Assembly (NCBI GenBank): GCA_964634465.1
Contig: CAZWLY010000003.1
Coordinates: 186,001 to 250,000 of the forward strand
Length of the DNA stretch: 64,000 bases
Reading direction: 5' to 3'
Source of the DNA: CAZWLY01 sp964634465
GTDB taxonomy: Bacteria; Desulfobacterota; Desulfarculia; G963662305
Each line of letters begins with the position of its first letter. Position 1 is the first letter of the stretch. Below are positions 1 through 8,186 of this stretch, piece after piece. Made by a program: the position numbers and the translations under genes. The notes beneath the pieces were generated by a model. That model was not told the DNA's origin, did no database searches, and saw only the letters and a list, made by a program, of their open reading frames with translations.

Positions 1-38
1 TTGCTGATCAACACGTCCGTCCTGCTGCTGTCATCCAT
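1..38 (-). CDS. Start of a gene running off the left edge
   Basis: An ATG on the minus strand at 38 opens a frame beginning MDDSSRTDVLIS that stays open to the window edge. It begins one base after the TGA of the RsbW-like gene, so the two are probably translationally coupled. RsbW-type kinases are often paired with anti-sigma-factor antagonists or response-regulator phosphatases, but twelve residues are too few to name this product. Confidence 0.35.
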   Translation of the reverse strand, partial: MDDSSRTDVLIS

Positions 39-39
39 G

Positions 40-540
40 TCAGAAACCTCCCTCAACGGACGAAACGGCCGAAACGTTCAACATATAGTTTTCATTCAAG
101 AAGAAGTCCAATATAGCCCGTCCTTCGTAGGCGATCCTGACCAAACCCAAGCCGCTCGATTGATCGCTGAACGACCTTTTTGCCACCTCCTTCACTTTTT
201 CCGTATAAGCCTCGAATGGATCCTGGTAACCCCTGATCCACTGAATGGTTTTGTCCAGCTTTTCAAGGTGGTCATAGGCGGTTTTATCTACCGGGTGGAT
301 TACGTCGATGATGATGTTGTCCGACTCTAAAGAGACAGAAACCGTTACTTTGCTGTCTTCCTCTTTTTTGAAGTAGCCGTACTTGATTCCATTCTCCATC
401 AGTTCGCCGATGACCATGATCAAGGCGTCGATTTCGTCGGAGGAAAGCTCGAGAGATTTCAGAAACCGGCTGATTTCATTTCTGGCCGGTTCAATCTCAT
501 GCCAGTCAGGGGCGATATCCAGTTTGAATGATTTGTCCAT
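40..540 (-). CDS. RsbW-like ATP-binding serine kinase / anti-sigma factor
   Basis: A 166-residue single-domain GHKL ATPase. The N-box sequence ELMENGIKYGY lies near residues 50-60 and the glycine-rich ATP lid with GLGLVRIA lies near 130, the layout of the HATPase_c_2 (RsbW/SpoIIAB) family. Such cytoplasmic proteins bind a sigma factor or an antagonist and phosphorylate the antagonist on serine. The ATG at 540 is preferred over the upstream ATG at 558 because AAGGGA sits seven bases before it. The next gene begins one base past the stop. The partner sigma factor is not visible, so the exact role in partner switching is inferred. Confidence 0.75.
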   Translation of the reverse strand: MDKSFKLDIAPDWHEIEPARNEISRFLKSLELSSDEIDALIMVIGELMENGIKYGYFKKEEDSKVTVSVSLESDNIIIDVIHPVDKTAYDHLEKLDKTIQWIRGYQDPFEAYTEKVKEVAKRSFSDQSSGLGLVRIAYEGRAILDFFLNENYMLNVSAVSSVEGGF

Positions 541-572
541 TGACCGATCCCTTGTCATGAAAACGTCGGTTA

Positions 573-601
573 ATATTAAATAATTTCCATGTGCCAGGCA
601 A
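573..601 (-). promoter_or_regulatory. Candidate sigma-70 promoter for the RsbW-like gene
   Basis: On the minus strand TTGCCT (596-601) and TAATAT (573-578) are separated by 17 bases, each matching four of six consensus positions. The surrounding 559-760 stretch is AT-rich compared with the genes around it. The remaining non-coding sequence up to 876 shows no ORF or RNA that I recognise. Confidence 0.4.
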
Positions 602-876
602 GTTTTTTTCTTCTTTCCATACCGGCGGGAAATATTGAACCAGATTTTGAATCGACCTTAATCACACCTTCTTTAATCTTTCACCGATGTTTGACTATGA
701 AAAGATAACATTCAGTGGCAATTTTTCAGGAATTGCACTAGCCGGCAGGCGGGCGATTACCGCCTCAAAACAAGATCATCAGGCAATGTGATGATGTCCG
801 ATCCGGCAACTCACGGCCGGAGTCGGGCGGGGAAAATCGACCGAAGTGGATCGAATCTTAAGGGTTCGGGCGGCGC

Positions 877-1977
877 TTATTCTAGAGCATAAGGGGTGAA
901 AGGAATGGTGACATGAAAAGCCGAGCCTCCTTCGCCGCGGTTCTCGGTCCAGATCCGGCCGCCCATCAACTCCACCAGTCGCCCGGCGATGGCCAGGCCG
1001 ATCCCGACTCCGCCGAAACGACGCGTAGTCGAACCGTCGGCCTGCCTGAAACTATCGAACAAGATATCCTGTCTATCGGCCGGGACGCCCACCCCGGTGT
1101 CGCGCACGACGAAATGCAATCGGCGGTCTCGGCCGTCGTCGTCAACGCCGACGACGAGTTCTATTTCGCCTTCGTTGGTGAACTTGACCGCGTTGTCGAT
1201 GAGCCTATCCAGCACTTGGCGAAGGGCGCGGCCGTCGCCGATTACCGCCGCCGCCGTCTCGGACTCCAGTCGGCTTGAGAGGTCGAGTCCTTTGGTTTCG
1301 GCCCGGCCGGCGGCGCGCCGAATCGCCGCATCGACCACGCCCCGCAGATCGAAGGGTTCGGCCGCCGACTTGAGCGTCCCGGCCTCGATCTTGCTCAATA
1401 GAATGATGTCGTTGATCATCGACAGCAGCTTTTCGGCCGACTGGCGAACGATGTCGAGGCAATCTCGCTGCTCGTCATCGAGTTCGGAGTCCAACAGCAA
1501 GGCGGTCATGCCGATGACGGCGTTCATCGGCGTCCTCAACTCGTGGCTTATGTTGGCCAGAAACTCGCTCTTGGCCCGGCTGACCGCCTCGGCCTGCTCC
1601 TTGGCCTCGATGAGCGCCCTTTCTATGCGTTTTCGCTCGTCTATGTCCACATGGGTGCCGACGAAGCGCACCGGCCGGCCCTGATCGTTCCGCTCGGCGA
1701 TCTTGCCCCGGGACAAAATCCACTTCCAGCGGCCGGCCTTGGTTTTCAATCTGAACTCGACGACATAGTCGGGCAAGCGGCCCTCGATATAATCATTGAG
1801 GATCTCCATCACCCTTTCCTTGTCGTCCGAATGCAGCAGGCGCTCCCAGGTGGAGATGCGACCTTCCAACTCGCCCGGCTCGTAGCCCAACATCTGGACC
1901 CACCTGGGATTGAAATGGACCCGTCCCGAAGACAGGTCCCAATCCCAGAGGCCGTCGTTGGCCGCGTCAAAGGCCAA
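877..1977 (-). CDS. PAS-histidine kinase, C-terminal part of a frameshifted gene
   Basis: This frame carries a PAS/PAC domain (LWDWDLSSGR, closing with VDIDERKRIERAL), then HisKA with the phospho-acceptor H in FLANISHELRTPMN. A HATPase domain follows, with N-box DNAVKFT, G1 DTGVGVP and G2 GGVGIGLAI. It ends without a receiver domain. The product would be a sensor kinase that autophosphorylates on histidine and passes the phosphate to an unseen regulator. The frame opens at a TTG inside what should be a continuous protein. The upstream frame (1967-2467) holds a first PAS domain, and the two join perfectly if one G is removed from the GGG at 2010-2012. The whole gene therefore spans about 877-2467 and is either broken or affected by a one-base sequence error. 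Confidence 0.8.
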   Translation of the reverse strand: MAFDAANDGLWDWDLSSGRVHFNPRWVQMLGYEPGELEGRISTWERLLHSDDKERVMEILNDYIEGRLPDYVVEFRLKTKAGRWKWILSRGKIAERNDQGRPVRFVGTHVDIDERKRIERALIEAKEQAEAVSRAKSEFLANISHELRTPMNAVIGMTALLLDSELDDEQRDCLDIVRQSAEKLLSMINDIILLSKIEAGTLKSAAEPFDLRGVVDAAIRRAAGRAETKGLDLSSRLESETAAAVIGDGRALRQVLDRLIDNAVKFTNEGEIELVVGVDDDGRDRRLHFVVRDTGVGVPADRQDILFDSFRQADGSTTRRFGGVGIGLAIAGRLVELMGGRIWTENRGEGGSAFHVTIPFTPYALE

Positions 1978-2467
1978 TTCGAATCGTTCCTGGACCCGTT
2001 TCAGGGTATCCCTCGGCCCGTTTGCGCTCGGTGATGTCGTGGACGATATGGACGGCCAAATTCACCCGGTCCCCGCCATTGGGGAGCGGATAAGTCCTGA
2101 CGTCGAACCAACCCTCGGCCAACTGATAACTGTCCGTCTCCAGTCTGGAAGAACGGCCCGTTTCTAGTGTCCGGAAGACCGGACAGTGCTCCAGGGGGGC
2201 GTCGCCGCAACCGTAGATATCCCAGCAGTATTCACCGACGATCCTCTCCCGGCCGACTAGTTGGCGGGCGGCCAGGTTGGCCTTGACGACTCTAAGTTGG
2301 CGATCCAGGACCAATATCGGATCGCCGACCGCGTCGAAGACGTCTTGCCAATCCAGAACCACGTTTTTCGACACTTCAGGCACGCCTGCCTGCCAAGCGA
2401 ATGATGCCTTCCATGGACGCCCCTCACCTCCTTCGACCAATTGTATCTCGAACCGCCGGTTCTGCAA
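1967..2467 (-). CDS. PAS domain, N-terminal part of the frameshifted histidine kinase
   Basis: This frame contains a PAS sensor domain (VLDWQDVFDAVGDPILVLDR onward) with CWDIYG and CPVFRTLETGR, a cysteine-containing PAS subtype. It ends with the linker HDITERKRAE, after which an aberrant tail runs to a stop at 1967. In the adjacent frame the sequence continues as DTLKRVQERFELAFDAAND, exactly the linker expected before the second PAS domain, so this is the front half of the kinase at 877-1977. The frame opens with a TTG at 2467 and has no clear ribosome site there. A strong AAGGAGGTGAGG motif lies near 2420-2433, so the true start is probably a GTG around 2385 or an ATG at 2413 in a shifted frame. 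Confidence 0.65.
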   Translation of the reverse strand: MQNRRFEIQLVEGGEGRPWKASFAWQAGVPEVSKNVVLDWQDVFDAVGDPILVLDRQLRVVKANLAARQLVGRERIVGEYCWDIYGCGDAPLEHCPVFRTLETGRSSRLETDSYQLAEGWFDVRTYPLPNGGDRVNLAVHIVHDITERKRAEGYPETGPGTIRIGL

Positions 2468-2545
2468 TTTTCCAGACCGGCGAGCGCCTGGACGAGCCGG
2501 GAATTCGCCCAGGCCGCCAGAGCCGGGAAGCGAGTCGAGGCCGGC

Positions 2546-3523
2546 TCAACGCCCGCCCGAAGCCAGGCCGAGCCGGACGAACAACAGGGGGGCCAGTCCG
2601 GCCACCCACGCCCCGCACAAAACCGAGCCGAGATAGCGGATCAGGTGGGCGGTAAGATAGCCGACGGCGCTCGGTCTGGCCGAAAGCTCCATGGCGCCGA
2701 TGATCACCGCGGCGCCGATCAACCCGACGGCCAGACGGCCCAGACGCTTCATCAAGCTTCCCCGGACGTCGAAGCCGCCCCGAGCGGCCAGGAAAACGGC
2801 CCCCAAGGCCACACCGAAGAAGATGCCCGAGTTGCCGACGACGTTTTTCAGCCGGAGCGGGTCGATGCGCACCGGCCTGGGCGACGCCGCAGCGGCGTTG
2901 ACCGCCCATTCGGCCGGTGGTTGCCAGGCGGCGAGTGCGGCGACGATGCTAGCCCCGGCGGCGATGAGCGACAGGGAGACGATAAAAGCCAGGACAGCTT
3001 GCCGGGCGGGCGTCATCGCCTGAAGCCGGGTTGCGACCGGCCCCTCCAGCCGGACAAAGGCCCAAACCGTCAGCGCCCCCAAAAGCCAACCGGCAACCAC
3101 CTGGCCGGGAAAATGGACGCCGAGCACGATCCGGGAAAAGCCGACCAGGAAGGCGAGCGCTCCGGCCGCCGCCCAAACCCATCTCCGTCTGAACCAAACG
3201 GCCAGATAACCCCACATCACCGCCGCGCTTTGGGCGTGGCCCGAAGGCATCCCAAAGCTTTTTTCCGCACCATAGGCCCGCACCCCGGGCTCGACCCAAA
3301 CCGGCCGCGGCGCGTGGGCAAGGAGCTTGATCAGATCGTTGAGCACACCGGTCAGGGTCAGCATCAAACCCAACCTGAGACCCAGCCGGGGCGAAAGACA
3401 CCAGTAGATGACGGTCAACATCAAGATGTAGGCCGGCAGGTAGCCCAAGGCGGTGACGGCCTTCATGGCCGGGATCAGCCAGGCCCAGGAAGCCTGCAAC
3501 CAAAGGATGAGATCGATCTCCAA
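2546..3523 (-). CDS. PAP2-family membrane phosphatase
   Basis: A polytopic membrane protein of 325 residues with the three PAP2 acid-phosphatase motifs: K(x6)RP in KLLAHAPRP, PSGH in MPSGHAQSA, and SR(x5)H in SRIVLGVHFPGQ. The histidines of PSGH and SRxxxxxH are the catalytic pair in this family, which removes phosphate from isoprenoid or lipid phosphates at the membrane. After the last histidine the usual Asp is Gln (HFPGQVVAG), as in glucose-6-phosphatase-like members. A long hydrophobic C-terminal extension with four or five more helices follows the domain. Translation starts at TTG 3523, supported by a very good AAGGAGG six bases upstream. It may be co-transcribed with the kinase downstream. 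Confidence 0.85.
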   Translation of the reverse strand: MEIDLILWLQASWAWLIPAMKAVTALGYLPAYILMLTVIYWCLSPRLGLRLGLMLTLTGVLNDLIKLLAHAPRPVWVEPGVRAYGAEKSFGMPSGHAQSAAVMWGYLAVWFRRRWVWAAAGALAFLVGFSRIVLGVHFPGQVVAGWLLGALTVWAFVRLEGPVATRLQAMTPARQAVLAFIVSLSLIAAGASIVAALAAWQPPAEWAVNAAAASPRPVRIDPLRLKNVVGNSGIFFGVALGAVFLAARGGFDVRGSLMKRLGRLAVGLIGAAVIIGAMELSARPSAVGYLTAHLIRYLGSVLCGAWVAGLAPLLFVRLGLASGGR

Positions 3524-3738
3524 GGCCCGCCTCCTTCAAAACGACCGACAACGCGAGTGCAACTCGATCCGCTCGCCCCTTGCCGCCCAGCGCCGCCGCT
3601 GATTAGCTGATTAGGCGCCACGCTCGGGCCCGGCCCGACTCGAAGATCGCAATCCCTAGTCCGGTTCGGCCGGCCAAGCGGGGCGGCCGTCTTCGGCGCT
3701 CCAGGCCGTCTCAAAGAGGGGAAGGGGGAGACAGGGTC

Positions 3739-4059
3739 TCAATCCAGCACCTGGGACAAAACGGTGTGGCTCTGCTTCAATATCTCGAGTACCCTTTCGG
3801 CCCGTCTCAGCTTGATCCAGCTTCGCCAAAAGAGATAGACGCCCAAGCCGGCCAGCCCGGCGCACGCCATCAGGAGAGGAACGATCAGGCCCAGTTGGTC
3901 GCGAAAGTGATAGTACCTGGAGGCGACGATGAGAAAGCTGACCACGCTCATCGGCAGGGCCAACAGGGCCAGGCCGGTTCTAAGCGTGGCCAGGTGGGTC
4001 CGCTGCTCGGCCAAGACGAGCTGGGCCTCGTTGATGATGATCCGATCCTGCTCCGCCAT
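3739..4059 (-). CDS. DUF202-like small membrane protein
   Basis: A 106-residue protein with a charged N-terminus (MAEQDRIIINEAQLVLAEQR), two hydrophobic helices near residues 27-47 and 58-77, and a basic C-terminal tail. The N-terminal NEAQLVLAEQRTHLATLRTG pattern resembles the R-T-x-L-A-x-x-R-T signature of DUF202 (YidH-like) inner-membrane proteins. The ATG at 4059 has GGAGGGG just upstream, so the longer open frame to 4167 is not used. It is separated from the PAP2 gene by about 215 bases with no recognisable content. The biochemical function is unknown. Confidence 0.7.
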   Translation of the reverse strand: MAEQDRIIINEAQLVLAEQRTHLATLRTGLALLALPMSVVSFLIVASRYYHFRDQLGLIVPLLMACAGLAGLGVYLFWRSWIKLRRAERVLEILKQSHTVLSQVLD

Positions 4060-4249
4060 CCGCCCCTCCGAAGCCAAAGATCGACGGACGTCGCCGACAT
4101 CGCCGGCCGATTTCAACCGTTTCAGGATACCACAACCCCTATTCCTCCAAAAGCTACCTCCTCCCACCCGGTTGTGCTAAGATGCTCCTCCGTCGGCCCG
4201 CCGACCGCCGGAGCGGGGGCCGAAGAGACGAAATGGAACCCGACCGGTC

Positions 4250-4279
4250 TTGACCGGTTTCGGAATTGGACTGTAGACT
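4250..4279 (+). promoter_or_regulatory. Candidate promoter upstream of the CheW operon
   Basis: TTGACC (4250-4255) and TAGACT (4274-4279) are 18 bases apart. The start site would fall only about ten bases before the ATG at 4296, giving a nearly leaderless transcript for the small gene preceding cheW. This is moderate evidence from motif matches only. Confidence 0.35.
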
Positions 4280-4295
4280 ATAAGGCAGCATTTGG

Positions 4296-4697
4296 ATGGA
4301 AACCGAACTCTGGGCGGCCTGGCCGAGCGGACAGGAAAGACTGCGGGATTTGTGCCGCCGATTGGCGGCCGCCGCCGCCAAGGCGGCCGGGCGTGAGCTG
4401 GAGTCGGTGGTCCGGCCTGGGGTAAGTCACTCCTTCAGGGGGGTCTTGCCCGAGGGCGGAGAGCGGCCGGTGTGGATGCTGCTCGACGTCATCCTCTCCG
4501 AGCACGAACCGTGGTGGTTGTCGGTCTGTTTCTACGCCGACACGATCGACGACCCGGAGGAGAGGGGCGAGGTGATCCCCGGCGGGCTCTTGGGCGAGGA
4601 CGGCTACTGTTTCGACGTCGTCGAAGCGGAGGCCGGAGTGCTCGAATATCTCACCAGACGGATCGAAGAGGCATACGCCGCCACGAGCGGCCGATAG
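4296..4697 (+). CDS. Hypothetical protein in front of cheW
   Basis: A 133-residue soluble, acidic protein with no signal peptide or membrane segment that I recognise. The N-terminal third is helical and alanine-rich. The middle has a strand pattern (PVWMLLDVILSEHEPWWLSVCFYAD) and the end is acidic. Codon use and GC match the neighbours and the stop lies 12 bases before cheW, so it is probably a real gene of the same operon. No family is recognised, and a role with CheW is only suggested by position. Confidence 0.6.
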   Translation: METELWAAWPSGQERLRDLCRRLAAAAAKAAGRELESVVRPGVSHSFRGVLPEGGERPVWMLLDVILSEHEPWWLSVCFYADTIDDPEERGEVIPGGLLGEDGYCFDVVEAEAGVLEYLTRRIEEAYAATSGR

Positions 4698-4709
4698 AGG
4701 GGGAATGGG

Positions 4710-5216
4710 ATGGAAGCAGCGGTAGAGACGACCAGCCAGGCTGAAAGCACGGTCATTGCCGACGGCAAGCACCTGATTTTCAAGCTGGCCGAGGAAGAGT
4801 ACGGGCTGGACATCCTGAAGGTCAAAGAGATCATCGGCATGATGGATATCACCACCGTGCCCAGGACGCCGGAGTTCGTCAAGGGCGTGATCAACCTGAG
4901 GGGCAAGGTCATCCCGGTCATCGACCTGCGCCTCAAGTTCGGCATGCCGCCCAAGGAGTACGACGAGCGGACCTGTATCATCGTCGTCGAGGTCACCCAC
5001 CAGGGCGGCGCGGTGATGATGGGCATCGTGGTCGATTCGGTCAGCGAGGTCCAGAACGTCACCGGCGCCGACGTGGAACCGGCCCCGAGCTTCGGCACGG
5101 CGGTGGACACCGATTACATCAAGGGCATGGCCAAGATCGACGGCCGGGTCAACATCCTGCTGGATATCGACCGCATCCTCTCCGCCGAGGAGATTGCGTC
5201 GGTAGCGGATTTCTAG
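4710..5216 (+). CDS. cheW: Chemotaxis adaptor CheW
   Basis: A 168-residue single CheW domain. The family landmarks are clear: YGLDILKVKEIIGMMDIT near residues 31-48, PRTPEFVKGVINLRGKVIPV near 51-70, DLRLKFGMPP and the closing IDGRVNILLDIDRILS. CheW couples chemoreceptors to the kinase CheA at the membrane-proximal signalling array. No cheA or cheY lies nearby. The chemoreceptor (20206) and a CheZ-like gene (57241) are elsewhere in the window, so this adaptor may serve dispersed receptors. GGGGGAATGGG precedes the ATG. Confidence 0.95.
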   Translation: MEAAVETTSQAESTVIADGKHLIFKLAEEEYGLDILKVKEIIGMMDITTVPRTPEFVKGVINLRGKVIPVIDLRLKFGMPPKEYDERTCIIVVEVTHQGGAVMMGIVVDSVSEVQNVTGADVEPAPSFGTAVDTDYIKGMAKIDGRVNILLDIDRILSAEEIASVADF

Positions 5217-5628
5217 CCGGCTTTCCAGCGCGCTCCATCCTGGCCAAGCGAGCGGCGGGCGCGCCAGTCGCCGGAAGCTTTCGGGCGGCCCGAGGCGGCT
5301 TCCCGGCCGAAAGCGACTGGTTTACATAGAGGCTCGCGACGCCTCCCCGGATGCGCCGCGGGCCAACCGCCATCGCCTTTTACCGCCCCTCAAGGCGATC
5401 GAACGTCGCCGGAGGGGCGTATTTGTCTTTCGGACCGAGTCTGTTCGAGCCGGCGAAGCCATCTCGCCTGCCGTTTTGCCCTTCCCGGCCGAAAATCGGC
5501 CCCGAGCCACACCCCCCTCGCCGCCTTTCCCGGCGTCGATGCCCCTACAAAGCCAAGGGGCTGATTTCCCTGTCGTTTAAGGCAGCGCCAAACAAGGCGA
5601 TCGCTTGAACGACACGGCGACTCTCGCT
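5217..5628. other. Non-coding gap between cheW and the DMT exporter gene
   Basis: About 410 bases between two convergent genes. Short open frames exist on both strands but have proline/arginine-rich composition typical of chance frames in GC-rich DNA. I see no RNA, no clear terminator with a T tract and no repeat shared with the rest of the window. Confidence 0.5.
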
Positions 5629-6498
5629 CTATCCGGCGAAGCCCAGGACTATCACCCCGGCCAGGGCCAGGGCGGCCCCGATCAACCGCTGGCCGGCCAG
5701 GCCCTCTTTGAACAACAGCAGCCCGTAGAGGGCGCCGAAGAGTAGATGGCTGCGCTTGACCGCGACCACGTAGGCCGCCTGGCTCTGGAGCATGCCGTAG
5801 GCGTGGGTCAATATCATCGCCGCCGTCAACACCCCGACCAGCGTCCCGGCCCAAGGCCGGGCCAGAACCGAGCCGAGCTTGGGCCGGCCCCAGACGATGA
5901 GGATGGGCAGGAAGGTCAACTGGATCAACGGATAGTAGACGGCGACGAAGGTCACCGGCCCGGCGATGAGGATGGCCGCCTTGCCCAGCGCCGCCGTGGC
6001 GGCGAAGATGGTCGCCGCGGTCAACATCCGCCAGGAGCCGGGCTCGCGGCGGATGGCCCTGATCGGAGCCCAGAGTCCGCCGTCCTTGATTTTGTCCAGG
6101 TTCAAGACGTAGGCTCCTGAACCGACGAGCAGGATCCCCAGCCCGCCCAAGGGGCTGACCCGCTCGCCCAGAATCAGCCAGCCGGTGAGGACCAGCAGCA
6201 CCGGCGAGAAGGCCAGAAAGGGCAGCGTAAGGGAGAGCGGCGAGGAGAAGATGGCCTGGTTGTAGAGGATGAGCGCCGTCACCTCCAGGGGCAGGGCCAG
6301 CCCCAAGATCATCCAGAACCGGCTCGTGGTCCCGGAGAGATCGACCAAGAACAGGAAAAGGGCCACCGCCGGCACCGAGTAGAGCAGCCGGGCCAGGGCC
6401 AGTTCGGCCCAGGTGCCGCGGCTGAAGAAGGCTTTGAGCGCGGCGTCGGCCGAGGCCATGAACAGCGCCGAAGCCAATGGTAGGGTGAGCCAGTCCAT
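5629..6498 (-). CDS. EamA/DMT-family transporter
   Basis: A 289-residue inner-membrane protein with about ten hydrophobic helices arranged as two EamA repeats, the drug/metabolite transporter layout. Conserved features include the first-repeat end GWLILGERVSPLGGLGILLVGSG and the second-repeat end FGALYGLLLFKEGLAGQRLIGAALALAGVIVLG, each shown by its glutamate in (G/K)E before the final helix. The substrate cannot be read from sequence. The ATG at 6498 (MDWLTLPLAS) is chosen over the upstream in-frame start because the extra 42 residues are hydrophilic and overlap the patatin gene promoter. It is divergently transcribed from that gene. Confidence 0.85.
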   Translation of the reverse strand: MDWLTLPLASALFMASADAALKAFFSRGTWAELALARLLYSVPAVALFLFLVDLSGTTSRFWMILGLALPLEVTALILYNQAIFSSPLSLTLPFLAFSPVLLVLTGWLILGERVSPLGGLGILLVGSGAYVLNLDKIKDGGLWAPIRAIRREPGSWRMLTAATIFAATAALGKAAILIAGPVTFVAVYYPLIQLTFLPILIVWGRPKLGSVLARPWAGTLVGVLTAAMILTHAYGMLQSQAAYVVAVKRSHLLFGALYGLLLFKEGLAGQRLIGAALALAGVIVLGFAG

Positions 6499-6561
6499 GT
6501 CTTGCCTCAAGCGGCCACTAGGAGTAGCATTATTCCTACACCTCAGCAACAGAGGACAGCG

Positions 6562-7500
6562 ATGGGCCAAAATAGAAGACTGGGTTTGGCTTTGGGCGGC
6601 GGCGGCGCCAGAGGCTTGGCCCACATCGGCGTGCTCCAGGTTCTTGCCGAGTCCTCAATCGAGGTCCACGCCATCTGTGGCTCATCGGTCGGGGCGATCA
6701 TCGGCGCCGGTTACGCTCTCTATCGAGACCCTTACCTCCTCGAAGACGTCTTCTACTCGTTTCTGGAGTCCGAGATTTACAAGGCGGTCAAGTTCGACCA
6801 GATCAAGGCCGCGGTGATCGGCCCCGAGAGCGACGGCCTGGCCGAGCGGCTGGGCTGGCTGATCAAACGCAACTACCTGCGCGGCAAGCTGTTGGCCAAG
6901 GCCGGGCTTTTGTCCGGCGAGCTGTTCTCCCAGGTGATCGACTTCCTGGTGCCCGACATGGAGTACCGGGACACCAAAATCCCCTTCTGCTGCGTCGCCT
7001 TGGACCTGAGCGCCGGCGGGCCGGTCGTCTTCCGGGAGGGTTCGCTTCGGGAGACCATCCTGGCCTCGTCGGCGGCGGCCGGACTGGTTTCCCCGGTGGA
7101 GTATCAGGGCCGGATACTGGCCGACGGCAACTGGATCTACAGCGTGCCGGTCGAGCCCTTGAAGGAAATGTACGTGGAGACGATTCTGGCCGTGGACGTG
7201 GACCAGAACATCACCCCCCAGGAGGAGTTCGGCTCCATCGTCGATATCATCTTGAGGGCCCACGACGTGGCCATCGCCGTCATCAAGGACTACCAGCTCG
7301 AGCAGGCCGAGTTGGTCTTGAGGCCCAACGTCGGACACTACCACTGGAGCGATTTCCGGTCGGCCGGCGAGCTGATCGAAACGGGTCGAGAGACGGCCCG
7401 GAAGCATCTGGCCGACATCAAGAACATGATCCGGCGGCGATGGTGGACCGCGGCCGCCTTGCAGGGCGGTCTGGGCAAGCGGCGGTGGCTGAGACGCTAG
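6562..7500 (+). CDS. Patatin-like phospholipase / esterase
   Basis: A 312-residue patatin-domain hydrolase. It has the oxyanion-hole loop GGGGARG at residues 12-18, the nucleophile elbow G-S-S-V-G at 40-44 (Ser42), and the catalytic dyad Asp in ADG at 187-189. Family members cleave acyl esters of membrane lipids. The N-terminus has no signal peptide, so it is probably cytoplasmic or membrane-associated, like RssA. The ATG at 6562 follows AGAGGA. The stop overlaps the convergent cooT stop by four bases. Confidence 0.9.
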   Translation: MGQNRRLGLALGGGGARGLAHIGVLQVLAESSIEVHAICGSSVGAIIGAGYALYRDPYLLEDVFYSFLESEIYKAVKFDQIKAAVIGPESDGLAERLGWLIKRNYLRGKLLAKAGLLSGELFSQVIDFLVPDMEYRDTKIPFCCVALDLSAGGPVVFREGSLRETILASSAAAGLVSPVEYQGRILADGNWIYSVPVEPLKEMYVETILAVDVDQNITPQEEFGSIVDIILRAHDVAIAVIKDYQLEQAELVLRPNVGHYHWSDFRSAGELIETGRETARKHLADIKNMIRRRWWTAAALQGGLGKRRWLRR

Positions 7501-7685
7501 GCCGGCTCCAGAATGATCCGGTGGTTGACCAGGGACATGTTCTTGATCTTGGCCTGAACCACCTTTTGTTCGCCGAAGATCGACACCAGCCTCAATCCCC
7601 CTTCCTCGGGCTCGATCAAATCGACCCCCTCCAAGAGGATCTCCTCCTGGCCGTCTTTGAGCAGGTAGACCGTCGCTTCACACAT
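7497..7685 (-). CDS. cooT: CooT-family nickel-binding protein
   Basis: A 62-residue protein starting MCEATVYL, the signature N-terminus of CooT, in which Cys2 is the key nickel ligand and the protein binds nickel as a dimer. The rest (EEILLEGVDLIEPEEGGLRL then IKNMSLVNHRIIL) matches the small beta-barrel fold. The ATG at 7685 is preceded by AGGAG ten bases away, and starting here rather than at the upstream TTG puts the cysteine at position 2. It follows the DUF3842 gene by one base. CooT was described next to carbon monoxide dehydrogenase, but no CODH is present here, so a wider nickel-handling role is inferred. Confidence 0.85.
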   Translation of the reverse strand: MCEATVYLLKDGQEEILLEGVDLIEPEEGGLRLVSIFGEQKVVQAKIKNMSLVNHRIILEPA

Positions 7686-7686
7686 C

Positions 7687-8094
7687 TTAGACAATCTCCT
7701 CCAGCCGCTCGATCACCTTTTCGACCAGGTGGGGCAAGGGCTCGCTGACCACCCCGACCACCTCCACCCGCTCCTGGGTGAGCGGCAACAAAATTTTTCT
7801 GGCCGGGCTGGCGGCCACCGCCTCGGCCACCCTGGGCGTAAGCTCGCCCATCATGGCGTTGGCCAAGACGATACTCAACGGCCCGACGATGACGTCGGCC
7901 TGGCCCAGCGAGAAGCAGATCGCGTTCTCGCCGGAAGCGCCCCGGTTGGCCCGGGCCTTCATCATCTGGGCCGTGGCTACGGCGTTGGTGCCCAGGGCGA
8001 TGATCTCCACCCGATCGCCCCATCGGGTCCGGATGGCCTTGATCAACACCGAGCCGAACCCGCCGCCCTGTCCGTCGATGACTGCGATACGCAT
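7687..8094 (-). CDS. DUF3842 protein, partner of CooT
   Basis: A 135-residue cytoplasmic protein beginning MRIAVIDGQGGGFGSVLIK, the characteristic DUF3842 start with a Rossmann-like glycine-rich loop (residues 7-14). A second conserved stretch is FSLGQADVIVGPLSIVLANAM. The function of the family is unknown. Its gene ends one base before cooT, so the two proteins are very likely co-translated, which suggests a role related to the nickel protein. It is divergent from radA with a gap of 92 bases. No strong ribosome site is visible before the ATG. Confidence 0.85.
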   Translation of the reverse strand: MRIAVIDGQGGGFGSVLIKAIRTRWGDRVEIIALGTNAVATAQMMKARANRGASGENAICFSLGQADVIVGPLSIVLANAMMGELTPRVAEAVAASPARKILLPLTQERVEVVGVVSEPLPHLVEKVIERLEEIV

Positions 8095-8186
8095 GAGGGA
8101 AGTCTACAACCGGACGGGCCGAGGGGCAAGTCCATTCGTTTCCCTTGGCCTTGCCGGGCCGTCTCCTTTCTGCCATCATACGATCC

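Noticed and set aside
5351..5608. 85-residue ORF between cheW and the DMT exporter
   Set aside because: Pro/Arg/Ser-rich chance frame without ribosome site or family resemblance.
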